From: Magnolia sinica | Taxonomy: Eukaryota > Streptophyta > Magnoliopsida > Magnoliales > Magnoliaceae | DNA: 64,000 bases | Reading direction: 5' to 3' | Assembly: GCF_029962835.1 (NCBI RefSeq) | Contig: NC_080575.1 | Coordinates: forward strand, 63,219,493-63,283,492 | Shown here: in pieces, positions 10,298 to 22,400 of the stretch | Position numbering within the stretch: position 1 is the first letter of the stretch | How the letters are laid out: every line of letters starts with the position of its first letter | Made by a program: the position numbers and the translations under genes | The notes under the pieces: generated by a model | Told to the model about the DNA's origin: nothing | Database searches by the model: none | The model's input: the letters and a program-made list of their open reading frames with translations, nothing else

Positions 10298-10891
10298 CAA
10301 TGTGCCAAAATTTTTTGCCAAAAAAATATGAAAAATATGGATTAAATCCCGAATATTCTAAGTATTCTAAATATGCATTCATTTATAAATTGGAACATGT
10401 TTATGGTGGTGTAACGGTCCACTCTTTGGTGAGAAGTTGTATCCTGTCTGATGAATTTATGAACCAGATAACCTGAATTTGACTACAAAATTCATATATT
10501 TAATTTTCTAACTATCTACTATCAATGATAGATATATTAGAATGAATGTAAAATGAAAATATCTTACATCAGGTGTTTGCAATTATTTTTGAGGAATTTC
10601 TCGAACATACCTGTGGACGTGACTGTGATTCCTATCTATGACCTGTCATCCTCATGTCTTGTGACCTGTCATCCTCAAGTCAAGAATATTAAAAAAAATA
10701 ATTAGTAGTGTCTGATATACTCCCCTGCAACTTGATTAAGGATTACTTGATTGGTTGTCAGGGGAGCTATTTTAAATACAAGTTCGGCAGTGTCAAGTGT
10801 GTGCATGGCTTCTTGCAATAATACTGTTGTGAGCTGTCTGCTGCAAATACTTACCTTAGTACAAATATATACTCACGATCACAATCACAAG

Positions 10892-13800
10892 TCACCACCA
10901 AAATGAAAATCACTTTTTGTGGTTGCTCGACCTCCACATCATCGTCATCGTCACCATCAGGCGGAGGCTGTCCAATAGGTGTAAGTGCTACATATCCATA
11001 ATATCCAGTGCGGAAGGAAATACTAGATCAGCGAAACTAGAGGATGGTGATCCTGACTACGACTCGACCCCGGAATAAGGATATCCACCGGTGCCGTCGA
11101 ATAGCCATCTTTGGTGCCCATACTCGAGTGTTGAGAATCTTGAGATTGAGAGTGTCTGTTGTGATGAGTAACTTGGATTTGGATCGGATATCAATAATCA
11201 TATGGATATTGATCGGGAGGGCTACTCCACATGAATGTGATGGAGCAGGCTCGTATAACCATCATAATTCAATTCACCATAAGAATATCCATCATAATAA
11301 CCAAGACCATGAGCCTGCTGATGTTCCGAACCTCTCGGACCCGGTGCACCACTAGATGTACCAACCTGCTGGCTGTATCGTGACTCGGTACACTCATAAG
11401 TCCGACCTCGTGTACCACCTCGTCGTTGTTCATCGACATCGTGATCTGTAGACGGCTGTATAGGGCACTGAGCAACACCAGAAGTGCCAGCACCAGGGGC
11501 AGGGGGGTCATCGTCTTCATCCGACACGGTCACGCTACCACTGCTCGTACTCTTTTGTTGATCTTGAGCCGTATCTGTACGTGGCATAAACGCTGCCCCT
11601 CTTACTGGGTCCAACACATCTGCACGACTCTCTTGTTGCGCTCTGCGTATTTCTGGGTCATCAATTTCCAATTCTTCACTATCCTCTTCAATTTGTTTTT
11701 CCCTTGTTTCCAACCAAGGTAGAAGTGGGTCATCCTCATCATAAATATTATCCAAGTTTATTGGACAGTAGTCTCCGTCATCAGTAGCTGTAATGCTCCT
11801 ATGATGTCGTCGCATTCTTAGTTTTATATTGTAGTGCATGAAGACAAGTCTATCTAATGTTCTAGTGCAATCTATTCATATTCTTTGAATGAATGAGCGC
11901 AAAACAACTCCAATTCCTTTCGCAGCTAGAGGAAGATGTTGTCGGGGCTCAAAACTTACTGCAATTTTTTGGAGAGCCTTCGTACTCTCTCCGAAATTAA
12001 TCCACCATTCGGCCGGTTGCAATCTAGATACTGCATGCTGTGCAAGAGCATCTCCAAAGCTACCAAGGCGATTTCCAAATGTATCTAATTCATTTAATGC
12101 CTTTATTTGAAGATCTAAGTCAGGCTCTAATCTCTTTATCACATTTTTTAGCCCGACACGAACTTCATCATCCGCAACAAATGATTGGGCATATCTATAC
12201 CTAGGATTTAGGTAGTAACCTGTTGCATGAAGATCGTGATGGAGTTGGTTTGTCCATCTCTTGTCGATCATCTTCCAATAAGTCTGCCAACTTCTACAAT
12301 CACGTTGAATTGCAAGCTTTACCTTATCCATGGCATCATATATGAAGCCCATGGTAGGTGCTTCATCGGATTCAACAAGACGGAGTACCCTCATTAGTGG
12401 CTCCATCACCTTTAGGATCGCCTTGACCTTCTTCCAATATTTGTTGTCCCGTATGGTGTTCACAACTTCGACCGGTATTTCTGATGTCTTCTTCCCATGT
12501 TTTGTGTTGAGCCATTCTCGGGAAGCGAACATCTCACTCAACTCTTCTCTATGCTGGAATAAACTCTCTAATGCTATAAAGTTTGTTGCGAATCTAGTCG
12601 CTGCAGGCCTCAACAACTCTCGTCCTTTCGTAAACTTTCTCATTATTGCAACTACTTGATTATGGTTGTAAATAAACGTCGTCACTTCCCTTGCCCTTTC
12701 GACCATTTCCTTAACATTCTTCTTCTTCCCAATATCTCCAATATAAGATCAATACAATGGGCAGCACATGGTGACCAAAAAAGATGTTTTCTCTTATCCA
12801 TCAACATATGTCCTGCAAGCTTATATGTTGCTTCATTATCTGTCACAATCTGCACTATATTCTCCTCTCCAATCTCGTCCACAACTTTATCCATTAGTCC
12901 ATTAATATAAGTAGAATTTTTTGTTGCCTCTGAGGCATCAATTGACTTGTGGTATATAGTTCTTAAGTGGCAGTATACCATGAAGTTGATTATGCTGCGT
13001 CTGGTTGGGCCAGTCCAACCATCACACATGATTGTGCATCCTCTGGCTTGCCATACAGGTTTAAAGGTAGCCACGTATGCTTTCACATCCGCATACTCTG
13101 CATCTGTCCATTTCCCCCTAATCTCATTAGCGGTGGGAGCTTTTATTCCTTCACCAGCTTCTGCTGCTGCATCAATTACCACCTGCCAATATGGAGAATT
13201 GGCTGCGTTAGGAGGTATGTTGGCATGTATAAATAACTTTGCTGTTGCTCTACCTAATTTCTCAACGGAAGTTCTACTCCACATTTGTTTTATCTTCTTT
13301 TGTTTAGTTGATTCTTTCTAAATAGGATTGGATCAATAGAGGGTCTCTAGGCTCATTTACTTCTTCATCCAAACGTATAGGGGCATCATGTGAAGATGTC
13401 ACTATCGTCGGCTCCCAAACATACGTCGTAACCCACCAAACCTAAACCTACCCCCCTGCAGAAGCAGTTGCACTCCCACTCCCACTCCCCCCGTATCACG
13501 CACCGACCCATGCGTGCCAACGGCGGCGTTCTTCCTCTTCACGAGCTAGACGCAAGCTCTCTCTCTAGCTATAGTAAGTTCTCGATCTGAATCTTCGTCG
13601 AATCAATAATATCTTCATCACGAATGCCCATATATTCGGGACCAAACACTTCCTCTGTCGAGCTGCATCCAAAATATCATCTTTCTTCTTTTGTACAAGC
13701 ACGTTTACCCTTGACTCATCCGGACTAGCTTGCATTAAAAGCATTATCTCTTTCGGTACTCTACTACATGGCGCAACTTGACCCTTTCGATGTGCCCATT

Positions 13801-13935
13801 ATCTCTTTCGGTAATTCCACCAGTCACTAGTCTATCACAATACTTGCACTTCATTTGGTGCCTAGTACCACCAACCCTCTCACAATGTTGCCATCCAATA
13901 TCATCACTTACTTGTTGTTGGCCAGATCCAGACAT
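10892..13935 (-). pseudogene. hAT transposase, copy 1, frameshifted
   Basis: The gene starts with MSGSGQQQVSDDIGWQHCER at 13935 and a BED zinc finger (CKYC pair). Its His half is replaced by a repeat of nearby sequence. DUF659 follows (about 13284-12682) with CDGWTGPTRR and VTDNEATYKLAGHML, which supply catalytic Asp residues of hAT enzymes, then SPCAAHCIDLILE. The next frame (12706-11876) reaches PAEWWINFGESTKALQKIAV, the start of the C-terminal dimerisation domain, whose SCERNWS motif continues in another frame. A long acidic, Gly/Ser/Tyr-rich tail follows (11839-11222), ending near 10892. Single-base deletions near 13320 and 12737 relative to copy 2 break the frame. The enzyme would have cut and pasted this element in the nucleus; it is now inactive. 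Confidence 0.88.
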
Positions 13936-14112
13936 TTATTTAGGCTTAGGTAGACACTAGATAATTAGATTTGAGTATGAGTGTATGACCTATGTTAATA
14001 AAGATGATTTTATATTCTAACTAAACCCTAAGAAGCTCCAAGGCAAAACCTGTCCAATATAAGCAAATAAAAACATAAAGTCACTAATTCGAAAATAGAA
14101 AAAAATTATAAA

Positions 14113-15135
14113 ATGACACCCCAAATCTGTAAAATACACATTAACATGTTCTACTATGATTAACATATCACATGGCATGATTAAAACAGTAAAACAATCA
14201 TTAAAAAATTATTTTTTAAATTTAAAAAAGAAGGGCCATAATTAATGCGTAAATAGAAAAAAATATTAAAAAATTATAAAATGGCACCCCAAATCTGTAA
14301 AATGCACATTAACATATTCTACTATGATTAACACATTATATGGCATGATTAAAACAGTAATACAACCATTAAAAATTGATTTTTCGAATTTTAAAAAAAA
14401 GGGGCAAAATTCATGCGTAAATAGAAAAAAATATTTAAAAAATATAAAATGGCACCCCAAATCTGTAAAATGCACATTAACATGTTCTACTATGATTAAC
14501 ACATCATATGGAGTGATTAAAACAGCAAAACAATCATTAAAAATTGATTTTTCGAATTTAAAAAAGGCAAAATTCATGCTTAAATATAAAAAATATTTAA
14601 AAAATATAAAATGGGACCCCAAATCTGTAAAATGCACATTAACATGTTCTACTATGATTAACACATCATATGGAGTGATTAAAACAGCAAAACAATCATT
14701 AAAAATTGATTTTTCGAATTTAAAAAAAAAAGGGGCAAAATTCATGCGTAAATAGAAAAAAATATTTAAAAAATATAAAATGGGACCCCAAATCTGTAAA
14801 ATGCACATTAACATGTTCTACTATGATTAACACATCATATGGAGTGATTAAAACAGCAAAACAATCATTAAAAATTGATTTTTCGAATTTTAAAAAAAAA
14901 GGGCAAAATTCATGCGTAAATAGAAAAAAATATTTAAAAAATATAAAATGGGTCCCCAAATTTGTAAAATGCACATTAACATGATCTACTATGATTAACA
15001 CATCATATGGAGTGATTAAAACAGCAAAACAATCATTAAAAATTGATTTTTTGAATTTTAAAAAAAAGGGGCAAAATTCATGCGTAAATAGAAAAAAATA
15101 TTAAATGGCACCCCAAATTTGTAAAATGCATATTA
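14113..15135 (-). repeat. Tandem array of about seven ~165-bp units in hAT copy 1
   Basis: The phrase ACCCCAAATCTGTAAAATG recurs at about 14116, 14283, 14451, 14613, 14782, 14950 and 15107, giving spacings of 157-169 bp. Each unit also has CTACTATGATTAACACATCA, GTGATTAAAACAGCAAAACA and ATGCGTAAATAGAAAAAAAT. The array lies between the transposase start and the terminus, where the promoter should be. Open frames across it (for example 14266-15001) are by-products of a unit that happens to lack stops in one frame; they are not supported as genes. Confidence 0.92.
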
Positions 15136-15398
15136 ACATGTTCTACTATGATTAACACATCATATGAGATAATTAAAACAGCAAAACATATTAAAAAAAG
15201 TATAAATACCTATTTTTGACAAATTTATGAAAAATGGCCCACCAAGCTTTGATTCAACAAAATCCGCCAATATAATGTGTTTTTTCCTCAAATATCCAGC
15301 CAAGGTTGGTCGAAATTAGCAGTAAAAGGAGTGAGGAGTTTGGAAGCAAGAAGTTTCGAAAAAACATCAAAAACGGACCTTAAAATGCAAAAAAAAAT

Positions 15399-15580
15399 GG
15401 CCGTTTTTCGACCGTTACGGCGCTGACCGTTACGGGTGACCGTTACGCCCGTATCGGCCGTTACGCCCGTATCGGCCGATACGGGTACAAAAATTGGAAT
15501 CGGCCGTTTCGGCCCCGAATCGGGTAACGGTGCGTACCGTTACCGTTACGTATCGGCCGTAACGGCCGATACGTAACCGA
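15399..15580. repeat. Subterminal repeat array of hAT copy 1
   Basis: Dense direct and inverted repeats of CGTATCGGCC and CCGTTACG fill the last 180 bp before the terminus. Such clusters are the usual binding sites of hAT transposases near their ends. The sequence is much richer in G+C and CpG than its surroundings. Equivalent arrays flank copy 2 (17266-17395 and 22296-22400). Confidence 0.85.
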
Positions 15581-15748
15581 TTTGGCATTCCTTGAGATGA
15601 CCTCTTCCAGCGTCCAGAACTCCAACGAAATCTCTTCCCAAATCAGTCAGCAATAGAGAACTTCAATGTCTAGCGTCCAGCTCTGGCCTATTATCAGACT
15701 CCATCATAGACTCTGGAAGGAAGGGAAGCCAGGGAAGCTCGATTACTC

Positions 15749-16777
15749 ATGATAATCATTTCATGGAACGTTAGAGGGGTGGGTTCAAAGCAGAAAAGAA
15801 GACTCATCAAAGAATCCGTGGGGAGGAGAAACCCCGACGTCCTCTATTTTCAGGAAACTAAGGTTCCTTTCTTCAAAGATGATCTGATGGCCACCCTGTG
15901 GAAGGCTAAAGATGCCAAATGGGTATCTCTCAACACTACGGGCAGTGCGGGAGGCATTCTGGTTGCGTGGAAATCGTCCGAATGGGATCTTGAGCATTCC
16001 TGGGTTGGAGTATTTTCGGTTTCAGTGATTCTCCAAGATAAATCAGCAAAGTTTCAATGTCTCATATCCGCTGTGTATGGCCCCACTCTCAATGCCAGGC
16101 GATCAGAGTTCTGGGACGAGCTAACAGCCTCAAGACAATCCTTCTCTGGTCCTTGCTGCATCGTTGGGGACTTCAGTATCACCAGATTCCCGGAAGAACA
16201 TTCTTGGAGTAGAAAGCCCTCCCTAGCTATGACAGTTTTTTCAGATTGGATCGAAAAGCAAGAGTTAGTCAATCTTCCATTACTTGGAGCTAAATTCACT
16301 TGGACCAATGGGAGACTGAATTCCATCCTTTCTAGACTCGACAGATTCCTAGTCTCCCCTGAATGGTTGGAAGCTTTCCCTTCTGTATCTCAGCTAGCAC
16401 TCCCGAGAACAACCTCCGATCATTGTCCAATTTTGTTACCGGAAGACGACAATGACTGGGGCCCTAAACCTTTCAGATTCAACTCCTCTTGGCTCTTAAT
16501 CGAAGGTTTCAGCAAACAGATCTCCGAATGGTGGTCGTCATTTCAGGTGGAAGGATTCGGAGGTCACGGACTTCTGGCCAAACTTAGGCTTCTCAAAAAT
16601 AACCTCAAACAGTGGAAGAAATCAATTCTCCACAAAAGAGAAAATGAAATGGATTTTATATTACCAGAGCTCCAAAAAATCGATGCAGATTCAGAATTAT
16701 GGACAATGTCCTCAGAAGTGTTGGGCCAAAGAATTCAACTTATCCAATCCATTTCTACAAGAGACTCTGGAAAATGA
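15749..16777 (+). pseudogene. LINE2 ORF2 endonuclease domain
   Basis: The 342-residue open frame starts MIIISWNVRGVGSKQKRR, the normal start of plant L1 ORF2. It carries the APE-like endonuclease motifs in order: WNVRG (about 6-10), FQETK (about 34-38), SAVYGPT, GDFS (about 140), RLDRFLVS and TSDHCPILL (about 221-229). This domain nicks target DNA to prime reverse transcription. The motif normally written GDFN is GDFS here, so a metal/DNA-contact Asn is replaced by Ser, which likely impairs cleavage. The frame closes at 16777 in the linker by a frameshift, and the protein continues in the next frame (KHKSRASCISEGEKNTKYFH). Start chosen at the conserved MIIISWNVRG. Confidence 0.9.
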
Positions 16778-16785
16778 AATCTCCC

Positions 16786-17252
16786 AAAAGCATAAATCAA
16801 GAGCTAGTTGCATCAGTGAGGGAGAAAAAAACACCAAGTATTTTCACAACATGGCAAGTATGCACGCCAGAACTAATAAAATCAGCAGCATCACAACAGT
16901 TAATGAGGAGCGCATTGAAGATAAAGATCAGATAGCAGCCCAGGCGATTCAATACTTCAGTTCTCTCCTCTCGTCTAAAGAATGGGATAGGTCGCGTTTA
17001 GATAATCTCTAAGTGGACAAAATCGACGAAGCATATGTCTCATCCCTCGAATCCCTCTTCTCAGAGGAGGAAGTGAAGCTGGCCATAGACTCGCTCGGAG
17101 GAGATAAATCCCCTGGTCCCGACAGTTTTCCTATCTCATTCTTCCAAAGCTTTTGGAAAGTTATCAAATCCGACATCATGGCCTTTGTTCAAGAATTTCA
17201 CAAAAGAGGCAGACTCTCTCTTAGTCTTGGTGCAACCCTCATTACTCTCAAT
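16786..17252 (+). pseudogene. LINE2 ORF2 linker and start of reverse transcriptase
   Basis: This part reads KNTKYFHNMASMHARTNKIS, the usual linker of plant LINEs, then a stop (17010-17012) and DKIDEAYVSSLESLFSEEEV with IDSLGGDKSPGPDSFPISFF, the SPGPDG-like motif at the start of L1 reverse transcriptases. It stops at LGATLITLNQ where hAT copy 2 begins. The continuation is at 22410. Confidence 0.88.
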
Positions 17253-17639
17253 CAGGGTGTGCCAAAACGGTGGCCGATACGCGTTTCGGGGTCGTATCGG
17301 CCGTTATGGTTTTTTGTGCCCGTATCGGCCGATACGGGCCCGTTACGAGTGTAACGGCCGTTACTGACCCGTAACGGCTAGCCCGTAACGATGAAAAAAA
17401 CGGTAACTTTTTTTTTTTTGCATTTTAAGCTCTGTTTTTGCTGTTTTTTTGAAACTTCTTACTTCCAAACTGTTTCTCTCCTTCTACTACTAATTTCAAC
17501 CAACCTTGGCTGGGTATTAGAGGAAAAAACACATTATATTATGGATTTTGTTGAATCAAAGCTCGGTGGGCCATTTTTCAGAAATTCGTCAAAAATAGGT
17601 ATTTATACTTTTTTTAATATGTTTTGCTGTTTTAATCAT

Positions 17640-18545
17640 GTCATATGATGTGTTAATCATCGTAGAACATGTTAATATGCATTTTACAGATTTGGGGTGC
17701 CATTTAATATTTTTTTCTATTTACGCATGAATTTTGACCCTTTTTTTTTAAATTCGAAAAATCAATTTTTAATGGTTGTTTTGTTGTTTTAATCATGCCA
17801 TATGATGTGTTAATCATATTAGAACATATTAATGTGCATTTTACAAATTTGGGGTGCCATTTTATATTTTTTAAATATTTTTTTCTATTTATGCATGAAT
17901 TTTGCCCATTTTTTTTAAAATTCAAAAAATCAATTTTTAATGGTTGTTTTGCTGTTTTAATCATGCCATATGATGTGTTAATCATAGTAGAACATGTTAA
18001 TGTACATTTTACAGATTTGGGGTGCCATTTTATATTTTTTAAATATTTTTTCTATTCACGCATGAATTTTGGCCATTTTTTTTAAAATTCGAAAAATCAA
18101 TTTTTAATGGTTGTATTGTTGTTTTAATCATGTCATGTGATGTGTTAATCATAATAGAATATGTTAATATACATTTTACAGATTTGGGGTGCCATTTTAT
18201 ATATTTTTTTCTATTTATGCATGAATTTTGGCCATTTTTAAAATTCGAAAAATTAATTTTTAATGGTTGTTTTGCTGTTTTAATCATGCTATATGATGTG
18301 TTAATCATAGTAAAACACGTTAATGTGCATTTTACAGATTTGGGGTGCCATTTTATAATTTTTTAATATTTTTCTATTTACGCATTAATTATGACCCTTT
18401 TTTTTAAAATTCGAAAAATAATTTTTTAACGACTGTTTTACTGTTTTAATCATGCCAAGTGATGTGTTAATCATAGTAGAACATGTTAATGTGTATTTTA
18501 CAGATTTGGGGTGTCATTTTATAATTTTTTTTTCTATTTTCAAAT
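17640..18545 (+). repeat. Tandem array of about six ~165-bp units in hAT copy 2
   Basis: The phrase CAGATTTGGGGTGCCATTT recurs at about 17687, 17847, 18013, 18179, 18336 and 18501. It is the reverse complement of the copy 1 unit. The units sit in the same place relative to the transposase, upstream of the start. Copy number differs by about one from copy 1, as expected for unequal exchange or slippage. Confidence 0.9.
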
Positions 18546-18696
18546 TAGTGAGTTTATGTTTTTATTTGCTTATATTGGACAGGTTTTGCCTTGGAGCTTC
18601 TTAGGGTTTAGTTAGAATATAAAATCATCTTTATTAACATAGGTCGTACACTCATACTCATATGTAATTATCTAGTATCTACCTAAACCTAAAGAA

Positions 18697-21600
18697 ATGT
18701 CTGAGTCTGGCCAACAACAAGTGATGATATTGGATGGCAACATTGTGAGAGGGTTGGTGGTACTAGGCACCAAAAGAAGTGCAAGTATTGTGATAGACTA
18801 GTGACTGGTGGAATTACCCATCTCAAACAACATTTGGCACATCGAAAGGGTCAAGTTGCGCCATGTAGTAGAATACCGAAAGAGATAATGCTTTTAATGC
18901 AAGCTAGTCTGGATGAGTCGAAGGGTAAACATGCTGCTGTACAAAAGAAGAAAGATGATATTTTGGATGCAGCTCGACAGGAAGTATTTGGTCCTGAATA
19001 TATGGGCATTCGTGATTAAGATATTATTGATTCTGATGAAGATTGAGATCGAGAATTTGCTATAGCTAAGAGAGAGAGCTTGCATCTAGCTCGTGAAGAG
19101 GAAGAACGTCGCCGCATGATTGGCACGCATGGGTCAGTGCGTGATACAGGGGGGGCAATGGGCGTGCAACTGGAAGTGCAACTGCTTCTGCAAGGGGGGT
19201 AGGTTTGGTGGGTTACGACGTATGTTTGGGAGCCGACGACAGACATCTTCATGTGATGCCCCTATACGTTTGGATGTAGAAGTAAATGAGCCTAGGAGAC
19301 CCTCTATTGATCCAATCTTGTTTAGGAAAGAATCAACTAAACAAAAGAAGATAAAACAAATGTAGAGTAGAACTTCCGTTGAGAAAGTAGGTAGAGCAGC
19401 AGCAAAGTTATTTATACATGCCAACATACCTCCTAATGCAGCCAATTCTCCATATTGGCGGGTGGTAATTGATGCAGCAGCAGAAGCAGGTGAAGGAATA
19501 AAAGCTCCCACGGCTAAGGAGATTAGGGGGAAATGGACAGATGCAGAGTATGTGGATGTGAAAGCATACGTGGCTACTTTTAAACCTGTATGGCAAGCCA
19601 GAGGATGCACAATCATGTGTGATGGTTGGACTGGCCCAACCAGACGTAGCATGATCAACTTCATGGTGTACTGCCACTTAGGAAATATATACCACAAGTC
19701 AATTGATGCCTCAGAGGCAACAAAAATTTCTACTTATATTAATGGACTAATGGATAAAGTTGTGTACGAGATTAGAGAGGAAAATATAGTGCAGATTTTG
19801 ACAGATAATGAAGCAACATATACGCTTGCAGGACATATGTTAATGGATAAGAGAAAACATCTTTTTTAGTCACCATGTGCTGCCCATTGTATTGATCTTA
19901 TATTGGAAGATATTGGGAAGAAGAAGAATGTTAAGGAAATGGTCGAAAGGGCAAGGAAAGTGACGACGTTTATTTACAACCATAATCAAGTAGTTGCATT
20001 AATGAGAAAGTTCACGAAAAGACGAGAGTTTTTGAGGCCTGTGGCGACTAGATTCGGAACAAACTTTATAGCATTAGAGAGTTTATTCCAGCATAGGGAA
20101 GAGTTGAGTGAGATGTTCGCTTCCCGAGAATGGCTCAACACAAAACATGGGAAGAAGACATCAGGGACACCGGTCGAAGTTGCGAACACCATACGGGATA
20201 ACAAATATTGGAAGAAAGTCAAGGCGATCCTAAAGGTGATGGAGCCACTAATGAGGGTACTCCGTCTTGTTGAATCCGATGAAGCACCTACCATGGGCTT
20301 CCTATATGATGCCATGGATAAGGCAAAGTTTGCAATTCAACGTGATTGTAGAAGTTGGGAGACTTATTAGAAGATGATCGACAAGAGATGGACAAAACAA
20401 CTCCATCACGATCTTCATGCAGCAGGTTACTATCTAAATCCTAGGTATAGATATGCCTAATCATTTGTTGCGGATGATGAAGTTCGTGTCGGGCTAAAAA
20501 ATGTGATAAAGAGATTAGAGCCTGACTTAGATCTGCAAATAAAGGCATTGAATGAATTAGATACATTTGGAAATCACCTTGGTAGCTTTGGAGATGCTCT
20601 TGCACAGCATGCAGTATCTAGGTTGCAACCGGCTGAATGGTGGATTAATTTCGGAGAGAAAGAACATCTTCCTCTAGCTGCGAAACGAATTGGAGTTGTT
20701 TTGCGCTCATTCATTCAAAGAATATGAATAGATTGCAGACTAGAACATTAGATAGACTTGTCTTCATGCACTACAATATAAAACTAAGAATGCGATGACA
20801 TCATAGGAGCATTACAGCTGCCGATGACGGAGACTACTATCCTATAAACTTGGACAATATTTATGATGAGGATGACCCACTTCTACCTTGGTTGGAAACA
20901 AGGGAAAAGCAAATTGAAGAGGATAGTGAAGAATTGAAAATTGATGACCTAGAAATACGCAGAGCGCAACAAGAGTCGTGCAGATGTGTTGGACCCAGTA
21001 AGAGGGGCAGCATTTATGCCACATACAGATGCGGCTCAAGATCAACAAAAGAATACGAGCAGTGGTAGCGTGACCGTGTCGGATGACGACGATGACCCCC
21101 CTGCCCCTGGTGCTGGCACTTCTGGTGTTGCTCAGCGCCCTATACAACCGTCTACAGATCACGATGTCGATGAACATCGACGAGGTGGTACACAAGGTCG
21201 GACTTATGAGTATACCGAGTCACGATACAGCCAGCAGGAGGTGGGTACATCTAGTGGTGCACCGGGTCCGGGAGGTCCAGAACATCAGCAGGCTCATGGT
21301 CTTAATTATTATGATAGATATTCTTATGGTCAATTGAATTATGATGGTTATACTGAGCCTGTTCCATCACATTCATGTTGGAGTAGCCCTCCCGATCAAT
21401 ATCCATATGATTATAGATATCCAGATCCAAATCCAAGTTACTCATCACAGCAGACGCACTCTCAATCTCAAGATTCTCAACAGCCTGAGTATGGGCACCA
21501 GTATGGCTATTCGACGGGCACTGGTGGATATCCTTACTCCGGGTCAGAGTCGTTGCCTAGTCAGGATCAGTCATCCTCTAGTTTCGTTGATCTAGTATTT

Positions 21601-21729
21601 CCTTCTGGCACTGGATATTATGGATATGCAGCACCTACACCTATTGGACAGCCTCAGCCTGATGGTGACGATGACGATGATGTGGAGGTCGAGCAACCAC
21701 AAAAAAACAGATTTTCATTTTGGTGGTGA
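18697..21729 (+). pseudogene. hAT transposase, copy 2, with stops and deletions
   Basis: The gene starts MSESGQQQ. A 4-bp deletion near 18722 (relative to copy 1) then shifts the BED finger, whose later part, CKYCDRLVTGGITHLKQHLA, is intact here and gives the full C-C-H-H set. DUF659 (about 19378-19920) has CDGWTGPTRRSMINFMVY and LTDNEATYTLAGHML. Stops occur at 19867 (TAG), 20368 (TAG) and 20458 (TAA) where copy 1 has TGG, TGG and CAA. A deletion of about 40 bp removes part of the dimerisation domain after WWINFGE. The Gly/Ser/Tyr-rich acidic tail (20986-21729) is open and ends RFSFWW. Copies 1 and 2 have different lesions, so both come from an ancestor with an intact frame. Confidence 0.9.
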
Positions 21730-22295
21730 CTTGTGATTGTGAGTATATATTTGTGTTAAGGTAAGTATTTGCAGCAGACAGCTCACAACAGTATTATTGC
21801 AAGAAGCCATGCACACACTTGACACCGCCGAACTTGTATTTAAAATAGCTCCCCTGAAAACCAATCAAGTAATCCTTAATCAAGTTGTAGGGGAGTATAT
21901 CAGACACTACTAATTATTTTTTTTTAATATTCTTGACTTAAGGATGACAGGTCATAGACAGGAATCACAGTCACGTGCACAGGTATGTTCGAGAAATTCC
22001 TCAAAAATAATTGCAAACACTTAATGTAAGATATTTTCATTTTACATTCATTCTAATATATCTATCATTGATAGTAGATAGTTAGAAAATTAAATATAAG
22101 AATTTTGTAGTCAAATTCAGGTTATCTGGTTCATAAATTCATCAGACAGTCCGATACAACTTCTCACCAAAGAGTGGACCGTTACACCACCATAAACATG
22201 TTCCAATTTATAAATGAATGCATATTTGGAATGCTTAGAATATTCTGGATTTAATCCATATTTTTTCATATTTTTTTGGCAAAAAAAAAATTTTT

Positions 22296-22400
22296 GCGCC
22301 GTTACGGCCCGTTACGCCCTTGTATCACCGTTACGCCCCCGTATCCGTATCGGTTTTGGAGGACACCATTACGCCAACCGATACCGATACGGGACACCTT
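22296..22400. repeat. Right subterminal array of hAT copy 2
   Basis: Repeats of CCGTTACGCC and CCGATACCGATACGGG lie next to the right terminus, mirroring the left array at 17266-17395. Copy 1 has lost the equivalent array. Confidence 0.85.

Larger units (their letters stand above)
10298..15594 (-). mobile_element. hAT element copy 1, 5.3 kb
   Basis: The right end, reverse-complemented, begins CAAGGAATGCCAAATCGG, and the left end begins CAATGTGCCAAAA; copy 2 has CAGGGTGTGCCAAAACGG. On the minus strand the element holds a subterminal array of CGTATCGGCC/CCGTTACG motifs (15399-15580), about seven ~165-bp tandem repeats (14113-15135), a BED/DUF659/dimerisation transposase (13935-10892), and a short 3' region. 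The subterminal array beside the other terminus is deleted compared with copy 2. The flanks TTTTCTAA and AGATGACC do not match, so the target duplication has been lost, or the element sits at a later rearrangement. It separates LINE1 from LINE2. Confidence 0.88.

Noticed and set aside
14266-15001. Long minus-strand frames repeating LIIVEHVNVHFTDLG (also 17795-18366 on the plus strand) as a repeat protein
   Set aside because: They are translations of the AT-rich ~165-bp tandem repeat of the hAT elements, which lacks stops by chance in one frame. No start, no domain and no conservation beyond the DNA repeat.
14113-18545. CRISPR-like array from regular repeats
   Set aside because: Units are about 165 bp, directly adjacent without unique spacers, and the genome is a plant.
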